57,682 bases of DNA. It comes from Multifurca ochricompacta. Lineage: Eukaryota > Basidiomycota > Agaricomycetes > Russulales > Russulaceae. Of this stretch, positions 10,620 to 22,507 are shown piece after piece (the stretch's first letter is position 1; the number at the start of each line of letters is the position of its first letter). The notes under the pieces were generated by a model that saw only the letters and a list, made by a program, of their open reading frames with translations, searched no databases and was not told where the DNA came from. The stretch covers positions 1 to 57,682 of the forward strand of contig WTXG01000226.1 in assembly GCA_022496185.1 (NCBI GenBank), read 5' to 3'. The translations under genes were made by a program, and so were the position numbers.

Positions 10620-11368
10620 TACATTTGCGGCCGTACATCTCATTTACGTGCACGGAAGAATGAGGGCATGCGCACCGAGCCAAAACTAGGAACTTTGGCG
10701 AGCCAGGCAACTAAGGTGCTGCCTTTTTTTATGGTGGGTGACGAAAAGGACGATGGTGAATCAGGTTTCGAGACAGAAGCGTTCGCACGTGATGTGCAGG
10801 AGATTTTTTTTTCTTTTTTTTCTGTAATCGATTTTATTCGCGCTTGCGGGACAGCGCCCAATCGCGCGGCCACATCCGGATACAATGTAGCTACTGTTAC
10901 TACGGACAAAGGAGGGAATCAACAAAAGCCATGGTGCTAAACCCAGAGGGAAAACGCTATGTAAAGTTCCAAGGTAGAGAGGCGTACAGAAACCAGAGGC
11001 CATGCAGCAAACATGATAAGCGAAAAACTTACAAGTCACCAAGGTCCGCCCACTTAATCCGGCTCGCGGGGGCGGCGTGAGGCAATCGGGCCCGCGAAGG
11101 CCCGCGTGTCCTGGAGGAACTCCAGCAGGTGATCCACGTGTCCGCAGTGATTGAAGACCTGAGGCCAGGTAAGGCCGTCAAGGTCCCTGGGGGTCAGCAT
11201 CCATATCACCCACGCTTGGGCATACAAGGGGCAGTGTAAGAGGACGTGTTCGAACGTCGCTAGGAAGATGTGCAGGAGATTTCTATGCCTCTGGGATATT
11301 CTTGCTCAGGATCGGACCGCGCGGCGGAGATCTGGTGTCTTGGGCCAGGGGATATTTGCAATAAGTAG
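10620..11368 (+). pseudogene. Short ORF interrupted by LINE insertion
   Basis: Removing the LINE and one copy of its target-site duplication joins 10620-10790 to 11267-11368 in one open frame. It contains EPKLGTLASQATKVLPFF, GDEKDDGESGFETEAFARDV and then SMPLGYSCSGSDRAAEIW before TAG at 11366-11368. The frame passes straight through the duplication. I do not recognise the protein. It may be part of a larger spliced gene or a chance frame of about 90 codons. Confidence 0.35.
10804..11266 (-). mobile_element. LINE 3' fragment (copy i) with 16-bp TSD
   Basis: This is a 5'-truncated non-LTR retrotransposon in minus orientation. Its 3' tail appears as the T-rich run at 10804-10820. The following block (TTTATTCGCGCTTG, then the GCGCGGCCACATC region) recurs at 14640, 21760 and, inverted, at 22440. 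GATGTGCAGGAGATTT flanks it at 10791-10806 and 11267-11282, a perfect 16-bp duplication typical of target-primed reverse transcription. Only the end of the LINE C-terminal region remains. Confidence 0.85.
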
Positions 11369-11947
11369 ATTAACCCATGGTGCAGACTCGTGCTTCGGTA
11401 TGCCAAGGGTTTACTGAGCCCCGTACCCAGAGTCGTGCCTCTCAGGTGCGCCGGCTCACCGGCTCACAGCACTCGTGCTGCATCATCAATCAGTACATCT
11501 GATCCAGTGGTTGAGGTCACGTGATCTGGGGTTTCCTTCCGTCAAGCTCCTGCCAGCGCCAAGCCCTCGAAACGGCACGGAACCCCCACGGGCGTTAGCC
11601 AAAGACCCCTCGCCTTGCCATCGCCGGCGTGCACCCCTTTTCCGGTGCTTGTATTGGTGCACCATCCATACACGGACACATTATTGGCCATCGGTGATCC
11701 ACGTCTTACCGTTCCACTGCAGAGGCGATCGCGCACGGGAGCGTGCGTGCGGCATGAAGGCACGAACCTTGGAAGTTCGGGAAAATTATCAACCACTACA
11801 ACCACTGAGAGTCGATAGGTTGCTTACCTGACCATAGGGCAATTACGCGACCTTTAGTGTTCTTGTACACGAACGACAAGGATCCATATAGACCGTCCGC
11901 CAAAATGGAAAAAAAAAGGCAAAAACAAACGCATCGCGTGGTTCATA
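11369..11947. other. No gene recognised
   Basis: Several open frames (11475-11831 +, 11542-11805 -) show no family signature and no convincing introns. A short A-rich run lies near 11905. Confidence 0.3.
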
Positions 11948-14195
11948 TCAGCTCCCCCCCACCAGAAAAAAGCCCATGCGAGCTGCAGTAATGTTACCTT
12001 CTGGAAGAATGCCTATATGAAGTAATGAAATATAAACCCGATAGTCACCGAACCGAGAGAGAGAAAGAAGTTTCAAGTCGTTGGAAACAACACTCTCCGT
12101 GTAAGCCCTCCGATCATCCACCACAACTCGTTTAACCTCAATGCTCTTCAACCTCTCACACTGCAACTTCAAATTCGCACTGACTGCATACTCAACCTGA
12201 CATTTCAAATATAGCAAGTAACAGAACCCGAATTCACAGCCGAGTTGGGTCCACCTCCAACAAACAAATTCGGGAAATCATCCACCGCAATGGAGAGGTA
12301 AGCTTCCACGCCTCCAGTGGCGGCCCAATGTGCGCCGAGCGCTAGACCATCCCTTCTGAGGACGGTGAATGGGAAACGATACGAGACGTTGAATCCCACC
12401 GCGCAGACGAGCACGTCGATGTGTTCAGCACTTCCGTCTTCGAGCTCGATGCCCTGTAGGTGTGACGCGTGCGATTGGTGTCGTCTGGAGTGTCGTCTGT
12501 GGAAAATAACAGACAGTGCAGTAAATTATATCTGACAAGTGCCCATTGGTTGCTCTCACCCCTCACATTTTCCGTGCATAGAGCTTCCAAGTAGTCGGGA
12601 CCGGGTGTAAGACGATGACAGCAGACGGCGAATTGTGGAATGACTGAGAGTGAGCACGGGCACAGTACACGGTCAATCCACTTGAGCGCTGAAGAGATAG
12701 TTATCACTTTTCTCTATGAGCACCCGGACGTGCAGCGAGTCGTCTCTTCATTTCTCCCTTGCATAGTTCTCCAACCAACCAATTTCTGCAAGTCCGAGCC
12801 TCGGATAGTAGTCTGAGAAACTGACTAGAGTGAGAGAAATTCGACTTTCAGAGGGATGATCGTCACCCAAGATAGAATAGAGAACGCACATTAAGATCTG
12901 CTTCAATCTTGTGCCTGAACTCTTTATAGTATTTCTTGTCCCTAAACGCCTCGCGGTCTTTCTCTGAATATAAACCTTAGGAGGTTAGAGAATTCAGTGT
13001 GACTGTGAATCTCTATCTATGTGCGTGAAAGATCGTGTGATGCATACAGTCGTCGCTCCCTGGATCACGACCGGGGAGTTCGAGTATGATGCAAAGAAAT
13101 AATGGCTCTCCGATCCATGTCTTTGAGAGGGTGTAGTTTACGATCGACTTGACTAAGGACTGAAGCGCGGTGACAAGTTGGATTCCGGAAGAACCTTTAA
13201 AAGGACAAGACCCCAGTCAGACGATATGAAAGAGTGAGTTGGGGGGGGGGAGGGGGAGGACTTAGCACGCTACAAGTCACGCACATTTCCAATGATACCG
13301 ACGGCCTTATCTCCCCAGTCCTTCACATATTCTTCCCACTCACCCTCCTCGGTGACGTCCCACTGCGCACTGACTGTGCAGTACGCGTCCACGGAAGTCA
13401 CCAAGACCTGGAATGAAGGATACCAACACCCATGAAAAGCAGGTATGTCGTGTCCTCAATCTCCGTGTCACGGTCTCCATCACGCCGGATCCTGAGGTGT
13501 CATTTGCCCGTCGCCTCATCCCACGAGGCCTGGGCGAGCTCGTGTTGAAGTTTTATGTGGGGCATAAGCTTGTACTTTTCGACCACTCGGTTGAGGTAAC
13601 CGAGGATCTCGGGCCCAGAGGCGTAGAATCCGGACCAGTCTACGTACCACTCTCAAGAGCACGTCAGTTTGGTAATTCTAAAGGTGGATGGGTGTTTTCT
13701 TGGCCCACTTCTTCTGAGAAAGCAACGCACATTGGTCTCGAAGCTATATTGGTACTGGATAGATGCGCGAATGGAGATATCCGACTTGAGAGCGAGCGAC
13801 GACAGGGAAGTGTCTTCCACTGTCTGTGGGAGGGTATATCACAATACGAGTCCCTGTTCATTGAGGACTGAACTAAAGGCTGAAGATAAATGTGAAGATG
13901 ACTCTCAGAGGGTATCTGTTAACGAACCAAGTATCGCCAACCCCCCTCTCCTTTTCATAGACTGTCAACTCGATGTTTGGCACCTTCCACGCAAAGCTAT
14001 AGAATAATAGAACTTAATGAGAAACTATAGAGAACAAAAGAAGAATGTTTCGGACTGAATGGCTGCGAGGATGCCACAAATTCGGGCACCGATGCATACA
14101 ACTTTGATAGGGTGACACTCACCAATGGCAAAGTAGCCGAGTTGAAAGTTCTCAGAGTGACTTCGGGTGTTCTGATGCGTTTGGGAAGAGGCCAT
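11948..14195 (-). pseudogene. FAD-dependent Baeyer-Villiger-type monooxygenase, broken
   Basis: The minus strand carries most of a fungal flavin monooxygenase in order. Seen are an N-terminus from ATG 14195, an FAD Rossmann motif altered to VVCIGARICGILAAI, a partial YEKERGVGDTW and YCDIPSH, then YASGPEILGYLNRVVEKYKL, the region of the NADP motif (IIGN and GSSGIQLV), KTWIGEP, LTPGPDYLEAL, and VLVCAVGFNVSYRFPF with LSIAVDDFPNLFVGG near the end. Lesions include Gly to Arg in the FAD loop; TGA at 13500-13502 where Trp is expected (GK-stop-HL); frameshifts near 13330 and near 12455; and loss of the usual C-terminal tail. It would have oxidised a ketone or similar substrate. It is very unlikely to be functional. 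Confidence 0.85.
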
Positions 14196-14619
14196 GTTGA
14201 TAGAAATGGGTTTGCTCACTTGAGTGCTGAGCTTGATATATTAAAGAGTATGTGAGGGTGGAGTTTCGTGGGTATAAGAATCTTGGCGATAAGGGTAAAT
14301 GAATCTACCTTGGCTGATCCCAAAAATCTGTGGTTGTGGTGGAGGCACAATCGGGAACAGAGAGTAGCATGTGGCCCATCCTCGGGGTGGTAATAGACAG
14401 ACCTCCTGGTTAACAAGGACGCCGCATAACGGCCGCGCAGAGGCCACGTTTTGAAGTGAAGGGTGTAGAAGAGATGGGAGTGAGGTTGAAATTGCTTATG
14501 GGTGTGTGTGTGAGTATGTGAGTGTCAACTCAGTGCAGTCCACCACTCCCTATGGGCCATCCTTGGGCCATTAGAGCCGCCCCGAATGAGTTTCATGTGC
14601 TTGAGCATGTCCCTTGGGT
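14196..14619. other. Upstream region of the monooxygenase pseudogene
   Basis: AT-rich 5' flank with short frames on the minus strand only. No separate gene is seen. Confidence 0.35.
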
Positions 14620-15480
14620 CTTTTTTTTTTTTTTAATTTGATTTATTCGCGCTTGAAGGCCGTGCCCAAATCGCGCGGCTACTACAGGTACATAATAGCT
14701 ACTATTTGAACGAGTTGTGGAAGTAGAGTGAAACCCCTTGGTAGGGGGAAGGGTGTTGGAAAAGAGTGTGCATAAAGCAGGAAAGTGAAGAGGAAAGAAT
14801 GTAAAGTGGAGAGAGAGGCGGGGTCAAAGTGTAAAGGTGAACTTACCCATACTACCCGACTTCACCGACTCAGATTTAATCCGGCTCACGAGGTCGCTCC
14901 GACGAAAACGGCCTTGTGAAGGCCCGCGTGTCCTGAATGAAAGTGAGCAAGTCCTCGATGAAGGGCATGCAGGTGAAAAGGAGCTGCCAAGGAACAGGGT
15001 CTTGTTCCAGGGCCCAGTCAGGGAGAAACTGCAATGAGTGTCACCTGGTGGAGTAAAGGGGGCAGTGGAGAAGAATGTGGGGGAAAGTGGCGGGGGTGGT
15101 GTTATCACAGGTACAGAGACGAGTGAGGAGGGGTTTGGTAGGGTGGAATCGCTCAGTGTAATTGGCGGTGAAGGCATGGCCCATGGCTAGGCGCATGGCG
15201 GTGGATGTGGTGAGCTGCCTGAAGGGAACCAGGCGGGGTTTAGTCGCGGCAGACCAGAGGGGGTGGTCGTGCCCTGAGGGGGCCTCGAAAGTGGGGTGGA
15301 TGAAGAGGGAGTAAGCTTAATTGTCCCGGCGGTCGGGGTGGGTAGTAGTTGGGGTGGCGGCCGCCTGGGATTGAAGCCATTCTTTGCGCCAGTTACTGAA
15401 GGCGCGAAGGTGGGAGAGGGACTTCCCTTGACTGGGGAAGGTCGCTTGTCAAGCGCAGCGTTATTTCTTGAGACAGACCA
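14620..15480 (-). mobile_element. LINE 3' fragment (copy ii)
   Basis: A poly-T run at 14620-14634 marks the 3' tail of a minus-strand LINE. The body encodes, with frameshifts, the C-terminal region of the LINE polyprotein: a His-Pro-Leu-Trp block near 15260, a conserved Met-Gly-His segment and a Cys-x-Cys...His...Cys-Pro-Leu-Tyr zinc-finger-like motif. All have counterparts in copy iii. No convincing target-site duplication was found, so the right boundary is approximate. Confidence 0.7.
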
Positions 15481-15854
15481 GTAGCGACCGGATAGTTGAG
15501 GACCGGACAGCCGGTGGACTCGATCTATGGATTGTGATAAGATAATCTAAAGTGCATCAATATTGCACACACAACACGTTCCTTCGACAATTGTACTAGT
15601 TATATTTCTCTCACTCTCTAAAAAATAAGAATAAAAAATGGCCAGATGGTCAGTCATGGCCCGTTCTGGTGCCGCATCTCCAACATTCAGTTCACTACTC
15701 CTCCAAGATGCAGTACCTATGTTGTCTCTTGTCACCTCTACATCCCAGCGTCTATCTTCGTTTTTAGGCGGCTATCTATACATAAACCATCGATAACCAT
15801 CTGCCGCCTTTCCCAGCGATCCTCTTACTCTTCCCCACAACCCAGTCTAGCTTC
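15481..15854. other. 5' region of the NLR gene
   Basis: This contains the likely promoter and leader of the receptor. The stretch 15475-15615 resembles 22680-22820 (GGACAGCCGG, then ACACGTTCCTTC against ATATGTTCCTTC), so part is a diverged repeat. An upstream exon holding the true start cannot be excluded. Confidence 0.35.
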
Positions 15855-18800
15855 ATGTCTTCAGCTCTCTTACACACAGTCGTACAACTGCCTCCTCTTC
15901 TCATTTCAAGCGCATCCTAGATGATGCTCTGGAGGAGTATCGTACAAAGACAGGCATAAATCTGTCTGAACACAATCTTCTCAATAAGCTGAAAGGATGT
16001 GACACCGCGGACGACGTGATTGACGTACTTAAAGGAGGAATGTCTTTGCTTAACAAGTTCCGGAACGGCAAAAGCAAGACGCGGCTTCTAAGGGGACTTA
16101 AACCAACCGTGAATATACTCCTCGCCTTCACGAACTGCGCACCACTCGTAAATGGAATTGGTTCGGTGAGTCCTAATTGGTGTGGCCCATTCGCTATGAC
16201 CGGCTTACAACATGTTCTTTTTCAGGTGTTTCCACCCGCACAGGCCATATTTTCTGCCATTGATGTCCTTCTCTCTGTCCGTATCTCCCTCCCTTGCCTC
16301 CAACTGGTTATCTTACCTTTATTCCAAGGCATCAAAAAAGATCAGTGATAATTACGATTCTCTACTCAACCTCTTTGAATCCATGCAACGGTTTCTCATC
16401 CGCCTCGAGATTTACACTTCCCGTGAGACCCTCGTTACCGAGTCCATGGTTGAGATCCTCGTCAAGACGATAGCGGAACTGCTCACGATCCTCGCTTTGG
16501 CGACGAAACAGATTCAACAAGGACGACTCAGTGAGTGAACTACCGTTTCTATGCTCCCACGATTAAACGTTTGGCAGGAGCGTACGGACGGATGCTAATG
16601 GGGGATAATGAGGTCCAGGACGCCCTTCAGAGGTTGGATAAATTGACCCAGGAAGAGTCTCTCATCGTGGCGGCGCACACATTTAGTAATGTGAACAAGA
16701 TGATGTGTTCGTCATCCCTTTCGTAGTAATATTATAGACAAGGCAGCTGAGACATTCTTTGCAGATGACCAGATGGACAAGAGTATTCAAACGTGGCTGT
16801 CACCTCCTGATCCATCTACAAATCACAACATTGCGCGCAAACTTTACCATGAGGGAACTGCCAAGTGGTTCGTTGAAGGCGAAAGATTCAAGGAATGGAA
16901 ATCGGGGAATTCGCTTCTGTGGTTAAATGGGAATGGTAGGTTGACTGCGTTATCTGGGCACTTCTTGTTTCTGACGGTCTTTTCTTGAAAGCGGGATCTG
17001 GCAAGAGCATCCTTTGGTATGTTTGCCTAGCCATATAGGGTATCATTAGCACTCATTTGGATGGTCAGTTCCACCATTATTGAGGATGTCCAGTGTCTGC
17101 GTTCTGCCTACTTGGCATACTTTTATTGCGACTTTCGAGACAAGGAAAAGCAAAACATCCGTGGTCTACTGTCCTCTCTCTTGATACAGTTATATCTCCA
17201 GTCAGATGCCTACCGTGCCATCGTCTCTGAATTGTACTCGAAACATGATAATGGCCGGAAGCAGCCCGACGAGAAGGTTCTTGCAGAAACTCTGAAGGCC
17301 ATGCTCGTAACACCCGTTCAGGACGCGAAGTACATCATCATTGATGCCCTAGACGAGTGTCCCCTCAATGAAATGCCATCTAAACGTGAAGAAGTATTGG
17401 ACCTTATCAAAGAACTTGTTGACCTCCGCCTCGCAAATTTAAGGATCTGCGTTACTAGCCGCCCCGAACCAGACATTCAGTCAGCTTTTACAGAGTTGGC
17501 ACATTGTCCTGTATCCCTTCATGCGGAAGGTGGGCAAACGCGGGACATCTTCGAATACATCCACTCGACTGTCAACACGGACCCCAAAATGAGGGCGTGG
17601 AAGGCGGAGAGAAAGGAACTTGTGATCAGAACGCTCTCGAAAAATGCAAACGGAATGTAAGCTTCAAACCAAAACGAATATTTATTTCGCGATCATTATT
17701 CACGTCGTGGTGTAGGTTCAGATGGGTTTACTGCCAACTGGAGACATTGCGCAGCTGTCGACCGAGGAACTTCTATCCGACGCTCGAATCACTCCCAGAA
17801 ACACTGGATGAAACATATGAGGCCACGCTACGGAGGATCCGCGATAATGACTGGAAATTTGCTCATCGTCTTTTTCAATGCCTTGCCTTCGCTGTTCGTC
17901 CACTCCGAGTCACGGAGGTTGCGACGATGCTTGAATTCGATTTCAACGCTGGCAATATTCCAAAGCATGACGAAACTTGGCAAGAGGAGGACTCTGACGG
18001 AGCTGTACTGTCCACATGCTCCAGCTTGGTTGTCATTGTCAATCACGTTGATGACGAAGGAGAAGAGAGTCGTATTGTACAGTTTGCGCACTTCTCGGTG
18101 CGGGAATTCCTGACCTCAGACCGACTGGCGAGGTCGACGGAAAGGCGCTACCACGTTCTCCCCAAAGAATCGCATAGAGTGCTTGCGCAGACGTGCCTGA
18201 GCACGCTGCTCAAATTCGACAAGACCACGGACACTAATGCTATCGAGAACTTCCCGTTGTCTCAATACGCGGCAAGATACTGGATCGATCACGCACTATT
18301 CGAGGATGTCTCCCTAGATATACGAAATGGAATGGAATTCTTGTTTGACCCAGACAAGACCCATTTCCTAGCTTGGATTGGAATACATGACCCGGAATCG
18401 CCCTGGAGGGAGGGGACAAAAGACACTTCGGTACACCCAATATACTACGCGGCCCTCTGTGGCTTCCCACAGCTGGTAGAATATCTGGGGATTAAGCAAC
18501 CTGGGAGTGTAAATTCTCGAGGTGGCAAATATGGATATGCTCTGCAGGCAGCAGCATCCAAAGGGCATTTGGAGATGGTGAAATGGCTGCTAGACCGTGG
18601 CGCTGATGTCAGTGCGGAGGGCGGCCATTATGGACATGCTCTGCAGGCAGCGGCATTCTATGGAAATTTGGAGATGGCGAAATTGCTTCTAGACCATGGT
18701 GCTGATGTCAATGCGGAGGGCGGCAATTATGAATATCCTCTGCAGGCAGCGGCATTCCATAGAAATTTGGAGATGGCGAAATTGCTTCTAGACCATGGTG

Positions 18801-21094
18801 CTGATGTCAATGCGAAGGGCGGCCGTTGTGGATATCCTCTGCAGGTAGCGGCATCCAATGGACATTTGGAGATGGTGAAATTGCTGCTAGACCATGGTGC
18901 TGATGTCAATGCGAAGGGCGGCTATTATGGATATCCTCTGCAGGTAGCGGCATGGGATGGACATTTGGAAATCGTGAAATTGCTGCTAGACCGTGGCGCT
19001 GATGTCAATGCGGAGGGCGGCAATTATGGATATCCTCTGCAGGCAGCGGTAGAAAATGAACATTTGGAGATTGTGAAATGGCTGCTAGACCATGGCGCTG
19101 GTGTCAATGCGAAGGGCGGCCGTTATGGATATCCTCTGCAGGTAGCGGCATCCAATGGACATTTGGAGATGGTGAAATTGCTGCTAGACCATGGTGCTGA
19201 TGTCAATGCGGAGGGCGGCGATTATGGATATCCTCTGCAGGCAGCGGCATACAAAGGACATTTGGGGATGGTGAAATTGCTGCTAGACCATGGTGCTGAT
19301 GTCAATGCGAAGAGTGGCTATTATAAATATCCTCTGCAGGCAGTGGCATTCTATGGACATTTGGAGATGGCGAAATCGCTGCTAGACCATGGTGCTGATG
19401 TCAATGCGAAGGGCGGGTATTATGGATGTGCTCTGCTGGCAGCGGTATTCAAGGGACATCTGGAGATGGTGAAATTGCTGCTAGACCATGGTGCTGATGT
19501 CAATGCGAAGGGCGGCCGTTATGGATATCCTCTACAGGCAGCGGCATGCAATGGACATTTGGAGACTGTGAAATTGCTGCTAGACCATGGTGCTGATGTC
19601 AATGCGGAGGGCGGCGATTATGAATATCCTCTGCAGGCAGCGGCATCCAAAGGACATTTGGAGATGGTTAAATTGCTTCTAGACCATGGTGCTGATGCCA
19701 ATGCGAAGGGCGGCCGTTATGGATATCCTCTGCAGGAAGCGGCAGAAAATGGACATTTGGAGATGGTGAAATTGCTGCTAGACCATGGTGCTGATGTCAA
19801 TGCGGAGGGCGGCTATTATGGATATTCTCTGCAGGCAGCGGCAGACAATGGACATTTGGAGATCGTGAAATGGCTTCTAGACCATGGTGCTGATGTCAAT
19901 GCGGAGGGCGGCAAATATGGATATGCTCTGCAGGCGGCGGCATCCAATGGACATTTGGAAATCGTGAAATTGCTGCTAGACCGTGGCGCTGATGTCAATG
20001 CGAAGGGCGGCTATTATGGATATCCTCTGCAGGCAGCGGCAGAAAATGAACATTTGGAGATTGTGAAATTGCTGCTAGACCATGGCGCTGGTGTCAATGC
20101 GGAGGGCGGCGATTATGGATATCATCTGCTAGAAGCGGCATCCAAGGGACATTTGGAGATCGTGAAATTGCTGCTAGATCATGGCGCTGATGTCAATGTG
20201 GAGGGCGGCGATTATGGATATTTTCTGCCGGCAGCGGCAGAAAATGGACATTTGGAGATCGTGAAATTGCTGCTAGACCATGGTGCTGATGTCAATGCGA
20301 AGGGTGGATATTATGGATATTCTCTGCAGGCAGCAGCATCCAATGGACATTTGGAGACTGTGAAATTGCTGCTAGACCATGGTGCTGATGTCAATGCGAA
20401 GGGTAGCGATTATAGCTATCCTCTGCAGGCAGCGGCAGAAAATGGACATTTGGAGATCGTGAAATGGCTGCTAGACCATGGCGTTGATGTCAATGTGAAG
20501 AGCAGCTATTATGAATATGCTCTGCAGGCAGCGGCATCCAATGGATATTTGGAGATCGTGAAATCGCTGCTAGGCCATGGCGTTGATGTCAATGCGCAGA
20601 GCGGCGATTATGAATATCCTCTGCAGGCAGCGGCACGCTATGGACATTTGGAGATCGTGAAATGGCTTCTAGACCATGGTGCTGATGTCAATGCGAAGGG
20701 CAGCTATTATGAATATCCTCTGCAGGCAGCGGCAGAAAATGGACATTTGGAGACTGTGAAATGGCTGCTAGACCATGGTGCTGATGTCAATGCGGAGGGC
20801 GGCGAATATGGTTATGCTCTGCAGGCGGCGGCATCCAATGGACATTTGGAGATCGTGAAATTGCTTCTAGACCATGGTGCTGATGTCAATGCGGAGGGTG
20901 GTGATTATGGATATTCTCTGCAGGCAGCGGCAGAAAATGGACATTTGGAGACTGTGAAATTGCTGCTAGACCATGGTGCTGATGTCAATGCGAAGGGTGG
21001 GTATTATGGATATGCTCTACAGGCAGCAGCATCCAATGGGCATTTGGAGACCGAGAAATGGCTGATTGGGTATGGTGCGAGGATCAATGTGTAG
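15855..21094 (+). CDS. Fungal NOD-like receptor: Goodbye-NACHT-26 ankyrin repeats
   Basis: This is a STAND-class receptor of the type used in fungal allorecognition and innate immunity. Ligand binding by the repeats is expected to drive NACHT-dependent oligomerisation. Exons read to 16165, then 16226-16276, 16329-16530, 16578-16685, 16765-16935, 16991-17015, 17069-17656 and 17716-21094. The N-terminus is a Goodbye domain (FKRILDDALEEYRTKTG, then ALATKQIQQGRLS). The NACHT has Walker A GNAGSGKS split over exons around 16930-17010 and Walker B YIIIDALDEC at 17331-17360, followed by ICVTSRPEPD. A winged-helix-like region (LDETYEATLRRI, then VQFAHFSVREFLTS) leads to the ankyrin array. The reading frame is open throughout. 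The start is uncertain: ATG 15855 is one frame off the Goodbye frame, which is open from 15851 but has no ATG until about 16039. Either an upstream exon or a 1-nt indel is implied. Confidence 0.93.
18521..21094 (+). repeat. 26 tandem 99-bp ankyrin repeat units
   Basis: There are exactly 26 units of 33 residues with no length variation. The consensus starts GGxYxYxLQAAA and ends LLLDHGADVNAx. DNA identity between units is very high, with the same PstI-like CTGCAG and TCTAGACCATGG-type blocks repeated. Differences cluster at unit positions 3, 5, 7, 13-14, 19-20 and 22. The last unit degenerates to GYGARINV before the stop. Confidence 0.98.
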
Positions 21095-21744
21095 AGCTAC
21101 AAGTATGAAACTGCTTTTGGAATGACATCTTTCATGGGTATTCTAAAATATAAGGGGACTACTTTGCATGTGTGTATGCAGGAGGGTGTTTAGCTCGGTT
21201 GTTGCAAGGATAGTTCGGGTGCTAGCCGTGAATCCTCCAGACTGATTCATATGCTCTTTTTTCCAACAGCTTCGTTTAATAAAAATATTTGACAGTTTCA
21301 GACAGACTCTGATACAGGTACGGAATAAAATCTTTAATTAATAAAATGCATGATGCAAGCATTTTCTTAGCATTTACTTCATTATTCTGGCCATTTACCT
21401 GTTCTTTCTGTATATCCTGTCTTGCTTTGTTTTGTCCTCTGTATGGATTCGATCTGTGGTGAGTGCAAATAAAAGTGTGTTCCTTAAAGAGTAAAGTGAG
21501 CAGCGAGCAGAGAGGAGGAAAGAGGGGAGCCTGTGCAATGCAATGAAGTCAGTGAGTGTAAGATTGTGCTGGATGTTACTGATGATGGTGCCAATGGTGC
21601 CATTTGACCTTGTGCCTTGTTTGATAACTGTTCTTTGCACACAACATCAGGAAAATGACATTTGCTAGAACAACTAGAATGACTAGAATGGATGGAATGG
21701 CTAGGGCGCCAGATTGTATTTACTATATGTGGGAATAGCAGCAC
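21095..21744. other. 3' flank of NLR, no gene
   Basis: AT-rich sequence with AATAAA-like signals near 21278 and 21340. No coding segment was recognised. Confidence 0.4.
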
Positions 21745-22314
21745 TTTTTGTTTTTTTTTGGATCGATTCTATTACATGCTTGCAGGACGGTGCCCAATTG
21801 CGTGGCCACATCAGGGTACAATGTAGCAACTAATTACTACAAACAATGGGGAGTTGACACCAAGTCATGGTGGAAAACCCATAAGGAAAAACCAAAGTAG
21901 TGTTCTAAAGTAGAGAGGCCACAGGAAAAAAAAGAGGCCGTTCAACAAAGCCAGAGAGAAAAAGGAACTTACTGGTCACCAAATTCCCCCCAAATCAGGC
22001 TGGCTCATGAGGGTGAAGGGAGGTAACAGGCTTGGGGAAGGCCCACATGTCCTGGAAGAACTCCAGCAGGAAGTCACCCAAGCTTGAGTGTACAAGGGGC
22101 ATTCAAGGAGGACATGCACAAATGTCACCAAGGAAGTGTCGTTGCAGGGGCAGGTGCGAGAGGAGACTGGGAGGGAGGGGTGAAAGCGCTCCTGGTATTC
22201 AGCAACAAAGGCATGGCCTGTGGCGAGGCACATGGCAGTGGAGCAGGTGCAACGTGTGAAAGGGACCTCACGCTTCTTAGTAGGTGCCGTCCAAAGGGGA
22301 TGATTAGACCCATC
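21745..22314 (-). mobile_element. LINE 3' fragment (copy iii) with 15-bp TSD
   Basis: A minus-strand LINE tail starts at the T-rich run 21745-21759. The frame encodes SNHPLWTAPTKKREVPF, ATGHAFVAEYQERFHPSLP and the finger CPCN...HVLLECPLYTQAW, the C-terminal region of LINE polyproteins. TGGGAATAGCAGCAC (21730-21744) and TGGGAATAGCAGCGC (22315-22329) form a 15-bp target-site duplication with one mismatch. The copy is strongly 5'-truncated. Confidence 0.88.
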
Positions 22315-22414
22315 TGGGAATAGCAGCGCACATGCAGCATGAATCAATACCGGAGATGCTGGGCTGGACAAACTATCATACTTCCAATATGCATATTCTA
22401 ATAAGGCAGACTAC

Positions 22415-22507
22415 ACAGTAGTTACATTGTACCCTGATGTAGCCGCACAATTGGGCTGAGTCCCGCAAGCATGTCAATAAACTCGAGTTCAAGAAAAAAA
22501 ATAATAA
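22415..22507 (+). mobile_element. Minimal LINE 3' end (copy iv) with 16-bp TSD
   Basis: About 93 bp in plus orientation match the 3' end of the other LINE copies and finish in A8 followed by TAA repeats. TAATAAGGCAGACTAC occurs on both sides (22399-22414 and 22508-22523). Confidence 0.82.

Noticed and set aside
12317..12535. Plus-strand frames over the monooxygenase region
   Set aside because: Antisense to the clear flavin monooxygenase pseudogene.
17077..17313. Minus-strand frame within the NACHT exon
   Set aside because: Shadow of the receptor coding strand.
18521..21094. Regular 99-bp repeats resembling a satellite or CRISPR-like array
   Set aside because: The units are in frame, encode ankyrin repeats without spacers, and end with a stop codon in a spliced gene.
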